Source: Elysia chlorotica (lineage: Eukaryota > Mollusca > Gastropoda > Plakobranchidae). Taken from it: a stretch of DNA of 64,000 nt. Position 1 is the stretch's first letter, and every line of letters begins with the position of its first letter. Of this stretch, positions 23,401-35,988 are shown piece by piece. The translations under genes were made by a program, and so were the position numbers. Location: NCBI GenBank assembly GCA_003991915.1, contig RQTK01000074.1, positions 135,441 through 199,440 of the forward strand. Reading direction: 5' to 3'. The notes beneath the pieces were generated by a model, which had not been told where the DNA came from, did not search any database, and was given only the letters and a program-made list of their open reading frames with translations.

Positions 23401-26400
23401 GCACGTGCCATTTCATCAATACAAGCGTTATCATCCTTTCAGCAATAAAAGCTATCCTGACATTTTATCAATATGAGCTATATCATCACTTCAACTATAA
23501 CAGCTATTTTGATATTTCATCAATAAAAGCTATCATGACATTTCAGCAATAAAAGTTATCTTGACATTTCATGAATAAAAGCTATCTTGACATTTCATGA
23601 ATTAAAGCTATCTTGACACTTCATGAATAAAAGCTATCTTGACATTTCAGCAATAAAAGTTATCGTCACAATTCATCAATTAAAGCTATCTTGACATTTC
23701 ATGAATAAAAGCTATCTTGACACTTCATGAATAAAAGCTATCTTGACATTTCACCAATAAAAGCTATCTCGACATTTCACTAATAAAAGTTATCTTGTAA
23801 AAGTCAAATCATGCAGCTTACCCTGTATGTTTTGATTATGAAAATATTAAGTTACATTGCCTGTATATGTGCATAATTATTTAACTTAGTAGAAAAAAAC
23901 AAATATATATCTAAAGCCTCAGAACAATTGAAATACATGTACCGAGTTACTTACTGCACATATATGTCATAGCTGGTTGTCCTCAACAGTTAATAGTTTA
24001 TGATATCAATGTAAGCAAAAAACACACTATGGCGAGAAACTCTTGAACATTTAAATAATTATATCGACTTGAGACCATGAGAGCTGAAATACATTACTGA
24101 TTACAACAATTATTTTTGCTTGGCGTGTATTTCAAATGATGAAGGTTTGAATAATAAAGTATCTACAGCTACATATAAGTGATATTGCAACCAATGTTTA
24201 TGCCATATTATGGTCATATTTAATTAACTACTGATGTTTATACTATATGTTCATATTTGATGTTTTTGAGAAGCATGCTTGTACCTTGTACATACAATGA
24301 GTATTGTGTGATATTACAGGCACGATAGTCATACTACCAGGCACTTTTACACTATGAAGCCAGGCATTCTAATATCTCTAAATGGTGTATGTTATCTTGT
24401 AACTGAAGTTATATTTGATGTTTGCAGCAGGCACTCCTGGATCTATTGAGTACATCACCCACTGGCACTGAAGACATGCCCTGTAGGATGTTCACTGTGT
24501 TTTGGGCCAAAACTTATTAAGTTAATGAGAAGGTTGTAAGGCTCTTTCTAATGAAATGCTGTGTCAATAGGACAACAAAACTCTCCCCCTGACAACGGAT
24601 TTATAAGCTCTGTCAGGTTGACTAATGCACTGAATGGTCTCATTTATACCTGTCTAAATGTTGCATACCATGTAGCTATACACATATCACCCACCCTTTT
24701 TCTATTTCCCCACTCTCTCCCTCCCTCACTCTTCTTTTTCTTCATCTGTGAGAACTCTCTAGCTCTTTCACTTCCTCCCTCTCCCACTCCCCTCCTCTCA
24801 AAGCCTTTCTAAACCATTCACTGGTCAGTGGAAGAGCTCTAATTTGTGTCTGCTTCTTTCTCAGGGACTCCTACTTAGCTTGTAAACTTGCATCTTTCTG
24901 ACCCTGAGAGATTGACTGGGCTTGTAAATTTATGAATCTTATTGACCAATAAATCAGATGATATTGGCACAGAATTGTTGCAGCTTTAATGGCTGAACTG
25001 TTGGTCTCCAACTTTGACACTATCATGGCTCAGACTGATACTAAAACTACAAGACTGTCAGAAACACAGAAGAAACCAAGAGCTTCTCTACAGCATGTAC
25101 ATTTATAACAAACACAGAGAATGAATGATGCCATTTGTGTCACATTATTGCCACAAAGTTCCAGAAAGATCAAGAATAATGTACAGTCATATTTCATGGT
25201 ATTACATAAACATACACAAATAAAAGGATGTCAGCATATCAATTATCACATGATTGAATGGTAAAAACGATACCAGTGCATAGATCCAGTCTTGTCATGA
25301 AGTTACAAAACATTACAAAATCTTGTCAAATTCTACAGAGAGAAAGGCCTTAGGCTATATAAAAGTCCTGACCTTATGATAATGTGCAACCATATAAATC
25401 AGCCACTAGTGTTCTGGATTTACCAGCAAGAGGTCCAAGGTTCGAATCTCAATTGGTGCCCTTGCATAGAATCCATGGAGAAAACCTTGGGGACTCACGC
25501 CATCATCATGGTCATTTGTTACGAGTCTAAAGAAAACTAGATTTAGAATGAACTGTAGCAATGACTCCATTTGAGAAACCTAGGAGAGGGAAAACTGATG
25601 AATAGTTAAGCTTTTATAAAAAATCATCATTCTTAATGGATTAAACGATACAACAGTAATGTAATACAATTTTCTCTAAAAGAGAACATACGCCAACTCC
25701 CTCTCAACTAAAAACATGATTATAACAAAATTCAGGCAAAATTTCAGTGTTTGCATGGATCAGTATTAAAAAAAACTATTAACAAGAAGATAATTTTTGT
25801 CATCACTTTAATCACATTTGCTTCCACCATCATATTAACACATTAAGTCTATGACTAAGTCAAACTTCAGAACAAGTAGAAAAAAGTTGCATCAACATTC
25901 ACTCTTCATATCTATAATACATTTCTATTCAGACATACAAATCATTTCACATGTGTAGACCACACTTCTTTCATACAATCACATACACAGACAATTGCAA
26001 AAGGCAAGAAGGCAGCTGTTACTAGGAAGACACAAATATTGAGTTTCGCTTGTCATAGCTAGGAAATTCCTTTACAATACTGCTCGTTAGTTCCCTTAGT
26101 GATATGCAGAATATTGATCTCTCTGAGGACACCAACACTGTAAGTAGCTTGCCATAACTACAGTTATGACTTCAACTACTGCTTGTTAGTTCTATTAGTG
26201 ATATATGCAGTGATATGCAGAAAATCCAGTTCTCTTTACACACAAAGACTAGAGATTAGGACTAAGCGAGCTATTTCTCTAACTTCAAAGAATGAAAAAA
26301 TGAAAACACCAACTTTGATTGTACAGTTAAAGTCATAGGGTGAGTAGAAATCAAGATTGCATTGTGAGTTTATACAGCTCTATGTGAGACCATAGCTTGG

Positions 26401-27129
26401 ACACTAACTAAATCCTATTAGGCAAGCCTAATTGTTTATGAATTGATGTGGATCCTGTATAAAGAGTTCTTCTTAAAGCATCAACTCAAATAAAGATTTA
26501 TGCGCTAATTGATACAGAGTAGAAAAATGCAACCTAAGTTTGGTGCTGGTAAACAAATCTGAGAAAGTAACGAAAAACATAAACAAACTCTCCTGAATCA
26601 TTGGGGGAGAACTATGGACATAGGTTCATGATCTTTGAAACAAATACACTAACAAGCTCTGGGCGAAATCACCGCCTGACTCTGCTGTGTCCTAAAGGGA
26701 CATGATATCTCTGATGATAGGCACCACATAGGACCCAAGCACAAGTCCTAGCATAAATGAGACAGCCATATTGATTAAAAAATACATAATCTGCATAAAA
26801 CCATATAGCTTTGATGTTCCAAGTGATTCTGTTTATACAGTTGAACCTTCATATCACAATACTTTGTCTAGTAGATAAGGGTACTGACTGTAGGGCTTTG
26901 CCCAAAGTGTGCAAGGTTTGAAGAGCTGAATACGAGTCTGGTAATCCCTGCTCAGTGAGCAAATCAGCTGACTTGTCAAATCTCACCGAGGCTATGAAAC
27001 CATTCAAGAATAATTGCACTCATATAGGAAGAGCATTCAAAAGGTGCAAGGCTTATAATTATTACAACCATCTAGAAACACACTGTGTTCTGGTCAAAGA
27101 TCCAAAGAGAACCAGGTAGGATCCAAGGC
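20421..27129. other. AT-rich stretch, possible long 3' UTR of prickle
   Basis: No exon is supported. Composition is evenly AT-rich and almost free of the GA/CT microsatellites seen elsewhere, unlike the flanking introns. On the minus strand AATAAA occurs at 23384-23389, 22533-22538, 21252-21257 and 20589-20594, so a 3' UTR of 3.7-6.5 kb for prickle is possible. A tRNA-like SINE piece with GGTTCGAATCTC lies at about 25405-25520. A CT-rich tract lies at 24690-24810. Confidence 0.45.
23100..23810. repeat. ~26-base minisatellite downstream of prickle
   Basis: Degenerate copies built from AATAAAAGCTATCTTGAC followed by ATTTCATC or ATTTCATG. The most regular copies lie at 23520-23800. Confidence 0.85.
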
Positions 27130-29127
27130 CTATTGCAGTACGCACTGCTTGGATTTCTGCCTGTGGCGGCGATGGCCCCTGGCGTGATAGGAAGCTCCCA
27201 TAGTCCCTCCCATGTCGTCCACGTAGGAGATTTTGTTGGCTGAGTGGGGCGAGCGCTGGAAGTTTGGGGCGAAGTGCCTGGCATAGTCCCAGTCGTCGTC
27301 GCCAGAGCTGGAGCTGGAGCAAGTGCTGCAGTTGTCGTCAAAGTTCCCGTACATGAAGCGATCGGCCGCAGCGCTGTCCAGGACTGGCGGCACGCGGGGG
27401 GAGCCCCGAGACCTGGACGAAGTGTTTGGGGCAGACATGTGTCTGGTCATGCCGGGACCCGTCGCAGAGTTTGTCACCGGCTGGACCAGGCTCGAGGTGC
27501 TGTGCTGCTTCAGGCCATGCTTCTGGTGGTGGTGATGATGATGTTGCGAGTGATGGTTGTGGTGCTGATTGTGGTGGCTGTGGTGGTTAGAGTTCACGCC
27601 CAAGTTTCCAGGGTTTCCCTCGAAGCTCTGGCTCCTGGTGCAGCCGGGAGGACGTGAGGTGGGAGCGCGGGGTGTTCCAGCCTGACTGCTGGGAGGGCGC
27701 GAGATCGGGTTCATCTTGGTAGAGTCAGGTAGAGGCAGGGCGTTCGCATTAGGGCGTGAGTGGCTTGGCGTGGTTGGAGGCCTTGCTGAGCAGTTGGTTC
27801 GAACCCCAGAGCCTACCAGCTCCGGGTGAGATCGGCTAGCAGGGGAGGTAAGGGCCTGGGGTGCCACCTGCCGATAGAGGGGGTAGCCATTGTTATGCAG
27901 GACAGGCGAGGCAGAGTTACTCAAGGGCATGTTGGGGGCTGGGGGCAGAACGCTGTAGTGGTGAGCCTCCACAAATGTGCCTGGCTGCTGGTAGTAAGGC
28001 TGCTGCTGCTGCTGTTGTTGTTGGTGATATTGATGATGCTGGTGCTGAAGATGCCCACCACCACCATGGTGGAGCATCATGATTGCTGCAGGAGACATGA
28101 GTGAGTTTGGGTCATCCCCCGAGGGGTAGTGGTGGCCGGGATGGTGGGGCACGCTCACCGAGGCGTAGTGCACGCTGCTCATGTTCCGCTCCGAGCCCGA
28201 CTGACTGCCCGCCGCTGCTCCAGGGTCACTTCCTGAGGTCATAAGGTCACTGCGACACTCCGAGGTCGGGGAAGTGAGGTCCTTAGCCGTCCCGTCCTGG
28301 CTGCTGGGGCTTAGGTCCGGCATGGAGAACTGGGACAGGCGGTTCCGACACTTGGCCTCCTGTAGCGCAGGCAGAGCCTCTACCAGGCCGGCCACATTAA
28401 GGGCGTAGTGGGCCTCACTCTCAGCCTCATCGTCTGTGCCCTCCCCCTCGTCCACCTCGCGGATGATGTTCTCATCAGCATGCACCTCAAACATCCCGGG
28501 GGCGTAGACCTCGCTGTTGCTGGACGTGGCGTAGCCCTGGTCCCTGTCTGACGACGGCTGGCTGCCGTGCGTGGTGTGGTTGTCTCCACTTCCTCCGCCA
28601 CCACCAGGGGGCAGGGTGTACTGCTGCCGCAGAACTTCCTGTATGCCCGCCCTGCCCTCAGTGGCCGAATGTTCATCATCGCAGCCTTGCAGCACGTGAC
28701 TCACAGGGGAGCTAACCCTGGGCGGGGCCTGCATGCTCACCAGATAGTCCTCGGGCCGGCGCGGGGTCTGAGTTGTCATGGAGCCCCCGGCCCGACTGCA
28801 GGCGGCCGAGCAGAAGATGAGTCCGTGCTTGGGCAGGAACGGGCGGCCCAGGAGCGACGTCTGGCAGGTGTGGCACCGGAAGCAGGCGGGGTGGGCGTGC
28901 CAGTGCTGGCCCTCGTGGGACATCTGGCCCTGGTCCACGCCGATGCTCTCCCCGCACGTGTCGCAGAACTCGGAGTAGAGCCGCTGGAAGCAGGCGCAGC
29001 AATATGGCCGCCCCTCGCGCATGATGTAGCGCTGGCCCCCCAGCTGGCGGTCGCACTCCAGGCAGCAGAAGTGCTTCATGTGCCACGAGCTGCCCTCCGC
29101 CTCCGTGCACTCGTCCGCAAAGATAAT
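27130..29127 (-). CDS. prickle: prickle last exon: LIM2, LIM3 and C-terminal tail
   Basis: 665 codons to TAG at 27130-27132. The acceptor CTCCCTCCCAG is at 29128; codons before it in the same frame are intron. LIM2 and LIM3 zinc ligands appear complete. The tail holds [33 protein letters not shown], long His/Gln and His/Asn tracts, and the basic [15 protein letters not shown] end. Confidence 0.97.
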   Translation of the reverse strand: MIFADECTEAEGSSWHMKHFCCLECDRQLGGQRYIMREGRPYCCACFQRLYSEFCDTCGESIGVDQGQMSHEGQHWHAHPACFRCHTCQTSLLGRPFLPKHGLIFCSAACSRAGGSMTTQTPRRPEDYLVSMQAPPRVSSPVSHVLQGCDDEHSATEGRAGIQEVLRQQYTLPPGGGGGSGDNHTTHGSQPSSDRDQGYATSSNSEVYAPGMFEVHADENIIREVDEGEGTDDEAESEAHYALNVAGLVEALPALQEAKCRNRLSQFSMPDLSPSSQDGTAKDLTSPTSECRSDLMTSGSDPGAAAGSQSGSERNMSSVHYASVSVPHHPGHHYPSGDDPNSLMSPAAIMMLHHGGGGHLQHQHHQYHQQQQQQQQPYYQQPGTFVEAHHYSVLPPAPNMPLSNSASPVLHNNGYPLYRQVAPQALTSPASRSHPELVGSGVRTNCSARPPTTPSHSRPNANALPLPDSTKMNPISRPPSSQAGTPRAPTSRPPGCTRSQSFEGNPGNLGVNSNHHSHHNQHHNHHSQHHHHHHQKHGLKQHSTSSLVQPVTNSATGPGMTRHMSAPNTSSRSRGSPRVPPVLDSAAADRFMYGNFDDNCSTCSSSSSGDDDWDYARHFAPNFQRSPHSANKISYVDDMGGTMGASYHARGHRRHRQKSKQCVLQ

Positions 29128-32100
29128 CTGGGAGGGAGGACAGCACATGAGTAAGGAATGCAGTCATATATTTCAAGTATGCCCAAAAGTATGCTTATCT
29201 TCTCATCATTTTACAACTTTGTTGACATTACAACACATTCACATCAATCACCTCTTCGCATCATAATGTAATGAGTTTGAGTAACGACCAAAGTGCATAT
29301 TTATAAAAGTGATTTGAAACACAAACCAAACCCCAAACGGTGACAATATGCTCTAGGGGATAGTTAGGATTCGACACCGGTGCAGATTATCGTACCCATC
29401 GTCTTGGTTTTCGCTATGAGCTCCGATGTGGCAAGGCTTCCAGTATTTCTAGCAACAAACTGAGATTGAGCAGCTCGGCCTTGTGGGGGTGGAAGAGCTC
29501 CACCAGCTTAAAACTATGGCCATTAGTATGCGTATATCTTCTCAATCGTTTAGAATTTAAAAAAAAAACAACCCATTTTGAATAAGGCATCATTTTTCAA
29601 CTTCATTGACATTAAAATACAGTTCGAGCACCTCTTTCGATTGCAATGAAGATATTTTGAAAACATGATTTCGCAAAATACCTACATAGTAGCTACCAAA
29701 GCGTATTTTTACAACAACACAAGCAAAAATCCAAATCATGAGTGTACACCCGTGACAATTAGCCAGTCTGCATGGATCTTGCTAGTACTACACCTCCGTA
29801 TTTCTCGCAGCTGGTTCAACATAGTATTTCTGGCAGCTAGTATTAAAACAGTATCTCTCGTAGCTAGAACTACAACTGCAGCTTGCCCAACACCAATATT
29901 TCTCGCAGCTAGTATTAAAACAGTACCTCCCGCAGCTAGTACCACTACTACAGCAGTCAGTGTAAGAGGACCTACCTCATCACAGGCGGCGCAGCGCGGC
30001 TTGAGCAGCTCGGCATGGTGCCGGCCGCAGTAGAGGCGGCCGCAGTGGTGGAAGTAGATGAGGTCCACCAGGAGCTCGCGGCAAATCGATTTGGACATGT
30101 TACATGTATTTTACATATATAATTATAATAAAATAAAAAATGTTTTGAATTAAAAAAAAAAACATTTTGAATTAGGCTTCATTTTTCAACTTTATTCAGA
30201 TTCCATTACAATGGAGAGTTTGAAAACATGATCTAGAAAAAATACCTACAGAGTAACTACCAAAGCGTATTTTTGTAACAACCCAAATGAGTGTACAACC
30301 GTGACAATATGCCACTCTGCATGGATCCTGCTAGTACTACACCCGTATTTCTTGCAGCTGCTTCAACACCAGTATTTTTCGCAGCTAGTACTACAACTGC
30401 AGCTGGTCTAACACCAGTATTTATCGCAGCTAGTCTAACACCAGTACCTACCGCAGCTAGTATTACAGCAGTCAGTGTAACAGGACCTACCTCATCACAG
30501 GCTGCGCAGCGCGGCTTGAGCAGCTCGGCGTGGTGCCGGCCGCAGTAGAGGCGGCCGCAGTGGTGGAAGTAGATGAGGTCCACCAGGAGCTCGCGGCACG
30601 TGTCGCAGCGGAAGCAGGCCGGGTGCCAGCACGGCTCGGGGCTCTCCACCCCGCCCTCCACGCGGCTCGCGTAGACCGCCACGTCGCCGGGGGACACCTC
30701 GTGCCCGCACTGTGGACAGGGAGAGAAAGTGAGGTGAGCTTAAATTGGGTTGATATGAGTTGGGTTGAGTTGAGTTAAGTTGAGTTTGGTTGTGTTGGGT
30801 TGGGTTGGGTTGAGTTGTGTTGGGTTGGGTTGAGTTAAGTTGAGTTGGCTTGGGTTGGGTTGCGTTGTGTTGGGTTGGGATGGGTTGGTTTGAGTTGAGT
30901 TGGGTTGAGTTGAGTTGAGTTGGGTTGGGTTGAGTTGAGTTGGGTTGGGTTGGGTTGGGTTGGGTTGGGTTAAGTTGAGTTGGGTTGAATTGGTCGCTGA
31001 GCGTCCAACGTGGGCATGTATAGGCTATATTGTGGATGGGTCGCAAGACCTAGCCTCTGACAAATTTAAAGATGCCACCAGAGACAGTGAGGGACCTGTC
31101 TCAGCCCATCATATTGAACTGACACCGACCCAACCAGTCGGAGACGACATTGGACGTAAGTAAGGTGATGGGAATCAGAACAGAGAAAGAGAAAGTAAAA
31201 ACGCTCAAAGTAACGCACCACAATGAATAAACTAATCCACAGTTTTAAAGTAGCACAGCATTACTTTGAATAAGAATTATGAAGCCCAGTCGTAGTTTCA
31301 ACAGTTTTAAAATTTTATGATACTCGTGGGGAGGGTACGAAGGGGAGGGAGGGGTGTCGCATGTTAGCAATTTGGATAATTCATAGTCAAAGTAGTGAGA
31401 AAATTGGTAAACATAGCATGTAGCTGAGACAAGAGAATTATGAAGCCCAATCGTAGTTTCATCAGTTTTAAAATTTCATGATACTCGTGGGGAGGGTACG
31501 AAAGGGAGGGAGGGGTGTCGAATTTTAGCAATTTGGATAATTCATAGTCAAAGTAGTGAGAAAATTGGTAAACATAGCATGTAGCTGAGACAAGAGCGAT
31601 TCAGAGTTCGAAATGATACAATCATAAAACACACGCGAAATAAGATCAAAATACAAATAAAAGAAGCAAAAAATGAATATACTATACGGGGGGAGGGGAG
31701 GGTTCTATGCCATTTGTATTCTCAACTCAAAATAAATCTATTAGTTCTGAAATGTTTAAGACAGCAACCCAACACTGAGCAATCAAATAATAATTGAGAA
31801 CAGGATATCATAAAGCAGTTTTTAATGCAAAGGGAAGGCAATGCTTACAACTTCTGGAAATCACAAATTATATAAGCAGTTTGTCTCCCCTGCCCTAATC
31901 TAGCTAACGTCCAGTGGTGATAACTCTCTCTCCCTCTCTCTCTTCTCTCATCGTTCTCTACTTTAAATAGGAAGAATAAAATATATTGTATTTATAAACG
32001 CACTTCCAAGAACTATCATGTTCAGTTTTCCATTTATACAATTACAAAGGGAAAAAAAACATATAATGTTGACACAAATCAATATTACATTCAAAAGCCA

Positions 32101-32977
32101 CAAGGAATCGTTAGAGATTCACGGGTTCAATTTCATCCACCCAAAAGGTAGAACTTGAGCATGCGTTTGAAAATGTCCATAGAAGGGGTGCCTCTCTTAT
32201 GTTTTTAGGAAGGTTGTTTCATACTTTGGGCCATTAGAGAGCACAATTATTTACTGATATTAGTCCTCAGCGCCTAATAAGGTATCTGAAGGAAATTGAT
32301 GTGTGTAATGAAATTTAACTGTGATAATCCTTCACATGGATGTTTTAAACCACTGTATATACCCTTAACTTTTAACCAACAATTTTTATGCTTTTACTAC
32401 TCAGAGAGATAAAGAAATCGCCGTTCCTACTAGTATAATGCATTAACTGTCTTAGAACATCATGGGCACAATATAGCCGTTATCGTGCTGACGTGCCGTA
32501 AAAAACACCCATACTTTTGGACCGAGATAGTCACAAAATCGCTGACCTCTTGATTTATAAGTTTAGTTCTATTTCGTACAACAAGGATAGTTTTATTAGC
32601 AGAAGATCCTGGCTGCCTAGCAGGTACATACATCTTTAGACAATCAGATATAATATAGGTGCCATTGGGGCATTTATAGTGAATTATGCACACTTAGCAC
32701 AGTATCCAATTATCCAATGTAACTGGTAAAGAATAGAGCTAATGTGCTCACTTACTTTAATCTTAATTTCTCTCCCCCCCCCTCCCCCCAAAAAAATCTC
32801 TCTCTGTCTCTCTCTCTATCTATCTATCACTTTCTCTCTCTGCCCCCTCCCTATCCCGCACAAATCTAGCGTCTGTGATGATAATCCCCCTAATGCCCTC
32901 ACATTCCTAGCCAGACCATCTCTGTACACCGCTGTCCTTCTCTGGCCAGGTCGGGCGAGGTTGGCGCGGGGAGGTTG

Positions 32978-33032
<55 letters not shown>

Positions 33033-33892
33033 TATGAAGAGAGTGTGACAGTACAGTGATCCCGCCCTACTACTTTGCACTAGGCCAAGAATGTTCGCTC
33101 AATCCCGTAATATATGTGGATTCGGGGATTCACACGGACAAGGGATTAGGGCTGCAGACCGTTGCGTCACCCTACTATCACGCAACTAGCTCCCTTCTTA
33201 TTGTCTCTGTCTCTGTTTCTGTGTCATTCCCTTCCTTTTTCGAAGGGTCGAAAAAAAACCCAAAAAAAACAAAAACAACTTTTTACTAATTTTATTCTCG
33301 TAATAATTGCGACGTCAAACGATCATCTTCGTTCAACATTGTGCAAGTCGGTAAACATGTGAGCAAGGTTACATTCTTTACTCAAGCCTGTAATTGGCCG
33401 TGGGGGCAGTTTGTCTACAAGTGGTGCTATATGTGTGTGTGTTGAGACGTTCTGGCCAGATACCAAGTGAGATAGGACCGGGCGCGCCGGCAAGTTATCC
33501 CTATAAACCAATTTTTCTGCGGCTCAATCAGGCGGCTTGCTTTGATCTCGCTGGCAGATCCCGCCAGGCAGAGACAGACCACAGGCAGTGGGTGTATTTA
33601 TTTATACTGTACACACTGTATTGGTAAACAGAGACACGGAGAGAGGGGGAGAAAGGAGATATAAATGAAGAGAGGGTGAGAGGGATAGAGAGAGGGCTAG
33701 AGAGAGAGGAAGGGGCTGAGAGAGACATATGAGAAAAAAGAAAGGGAGATGGATAAAGACAAAAATAAAGACAGAGACAAAAGATAACAAGAGAAAGAGA
33801 GGTAAAGAAACGGATACATGAGGAAGGGTACGAAATAGACAGATAGTTAAAAAAAAGAAGACGAGAATAGAAGGTGGGAGACAGAGAGAAAG

Positions 33893-33948
<56 letters not shown>

Positions 33949-35956
33949 AAGGGCAATAAACATACAAATAACACCCTTGATATACCGGAAGTGGAAAAGA
34001 TAAATAATGAAAAAAAAGGAAAAGTTTCAAATGTGGGATCTCAAACACACGCCCTAAGAATTCAAATGCAGATTGTTCCTACACAAAGGCTAATATTTTG
34101 CAGAGACAAAAAAATGTATATATAAAAAAAGTATGAAGCACATCAAACCGCCCAGTTATCCATAGCAAAGGAATTTTGTCGACGCAGACTACACAAAACT
34201 CTAACAAATGTTCAAAGACTAAATCCCTCTATGGACGGTAGGCATGTTGAAAATCTTAGGATTAAAACCTGATCCGGACCTTCAGATCAAACCCTTCCTC
34301 AAATCTCTAGTTCAAAAGCAAAATTAGATCTAAAGGCTAGACTATGTAAAACTTTTAACACTAGTTTATGTCAAAAACCTTTAGACTAAACCATGTCTGT
34401 AATTTTAAGACAGCTTTCTCTATAAAACTAATTTTAATCTAAAGACTAAACCATGTCTAGACCTAAATCTAAAATCTTGATTGTATCGTTAAATAGGATG
34501 GTAAGAGCGACATTTTTTCAACTTGATTTCGTAGGGTTGGATCTATTTACACTGTGTTGATCTTCAATCTATGTTACAACACTGGAAACTTTGGAGCTCC
34601 CGTCGACATATAATTATGACGTTTATTGAGTCCTGGGAGACAGATTCGTATCTCAAACCAAAGATTACTTTAAGAATCGAACCTTAACAGCTTTGAGTGT
34701 GACTGCGCAAACCGCAGGCAATTCGACGTCCCATTTTTTCTGTTCTCAAGTGTGATAAGGAAGAAAGGTGGATTTCTAAGGTGACCGTCAGGGTAGAGTG
34801 TTGGGCTGTTTGTTTATTTTTGATGTTATAAGTCAACATTCCCCCACGACTATTGTGGTGTTTAATCTATCATTTCTTTGCAGCTTTAAACTGCCCAGTT
34901 CGGGGGGTAATCCTCAGCGCCTACTAGGATACCTGAAGGACATTGGTGTATATAATAAAATTTATCTGTGATAATCCTACACATGGATCTTTTAAACTAC
35001 TGTACATACCCTTCACTTTTATTAACCAAACTTTTAACGCACAGTTTTTATGTTTTTACCACCCAGAGAGATAAAGGAGTCACCGTTGCTACAAGTATAA
35101 TGCATTAGGACTTAGGACATCATGGGCACAACATAGCTGTTACCGTGGTGACGTGCCGTAATACAAACTCTCTCACTCACTCACTCGGGAGGTCTAACAA
35201 CCACGTTTTCGTAGCGGCGCGACAATATCACCATGCCCCTATCGAGCTTGGAGGTGTGAGAGAACCTTGTAAACATAGTACTTAAGTCTGGTTCAGCTTC
35301 GGTACCTTATGATTGGTTCAAATAGAGTTAGAAGTCCTGGTATTCCCGCTCTATCTCCGTGTGAAGGAACGTAAAAAGTGTCAGAATTTAGTCGTGAACA
35401 CCACCGAGACAGCCTTGTTGCTGATCATGGACATAAAAAGGAAAAACATAAACGAAAAAACACTGGCTATGTTGACATGCCAGAAAATACTAAAATCTAT
35501 TTTGGCAGCACTTAAAAAAAAAAAATTCCGGGAGGGGGAAAAAGATTCCAGTTTAAAGAAAATGGACTTGAGCAGCAGCACCAATCACGCACGCTCCAGT
35601 CAACATCCCAAAGATCCCAATCCCTGTAGACAGTGCGTGTGCCATACCTCCATTCACACACGATTTTGGCTCCTACTGTCACACAATAGCTCAACAGGTC
35701 ACACAGGTGTGGGTGCCAGATAGCCAAACATCTGGGCCGTGTGACGTCCCTCTAGAGTCATGCCAGGCCGCACCGCGCAGGCAAACCTGCGTATCGGAGT
35801 CCAGGTCGCGTGTCGTGATGCCAGAGTTCAAGGTCGTGCAAGACATTGGCTACAAATCAAAGTCTAATGAAATTTGACAAAACCTGCGTTTATAAAAGAT
35901 CTCTTACACAATGTGCTCTCTTGGACTTTACGAAAGAAGCCAACAAAAGAAATGAA

Positions 35957-35988
<32 letters not shown>

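Larger units (their letters stand above)
29195..30597. repeat. Three-unit tandem array spanning the LIM1 exon and intron
   Basis: Units at about 29195-29515 (decayed), 29563-30080 and 30160-30597 share TCATTTTTCAACTT, CCAAAGCGTATTTTT, GTGACAAT and TCTGCATGGATC in the same order. Each ends in full or partial LIM1 exon sequence. Inside each, short units around CGCAGCTAGTATTA are themselves repeated. Confidence 0.8.

Noticed and set aside
28567..29154. 195-codon plus-strand frame
   Set aside because: Antisense shadow of the prickle LIM2-LIM3 exon.
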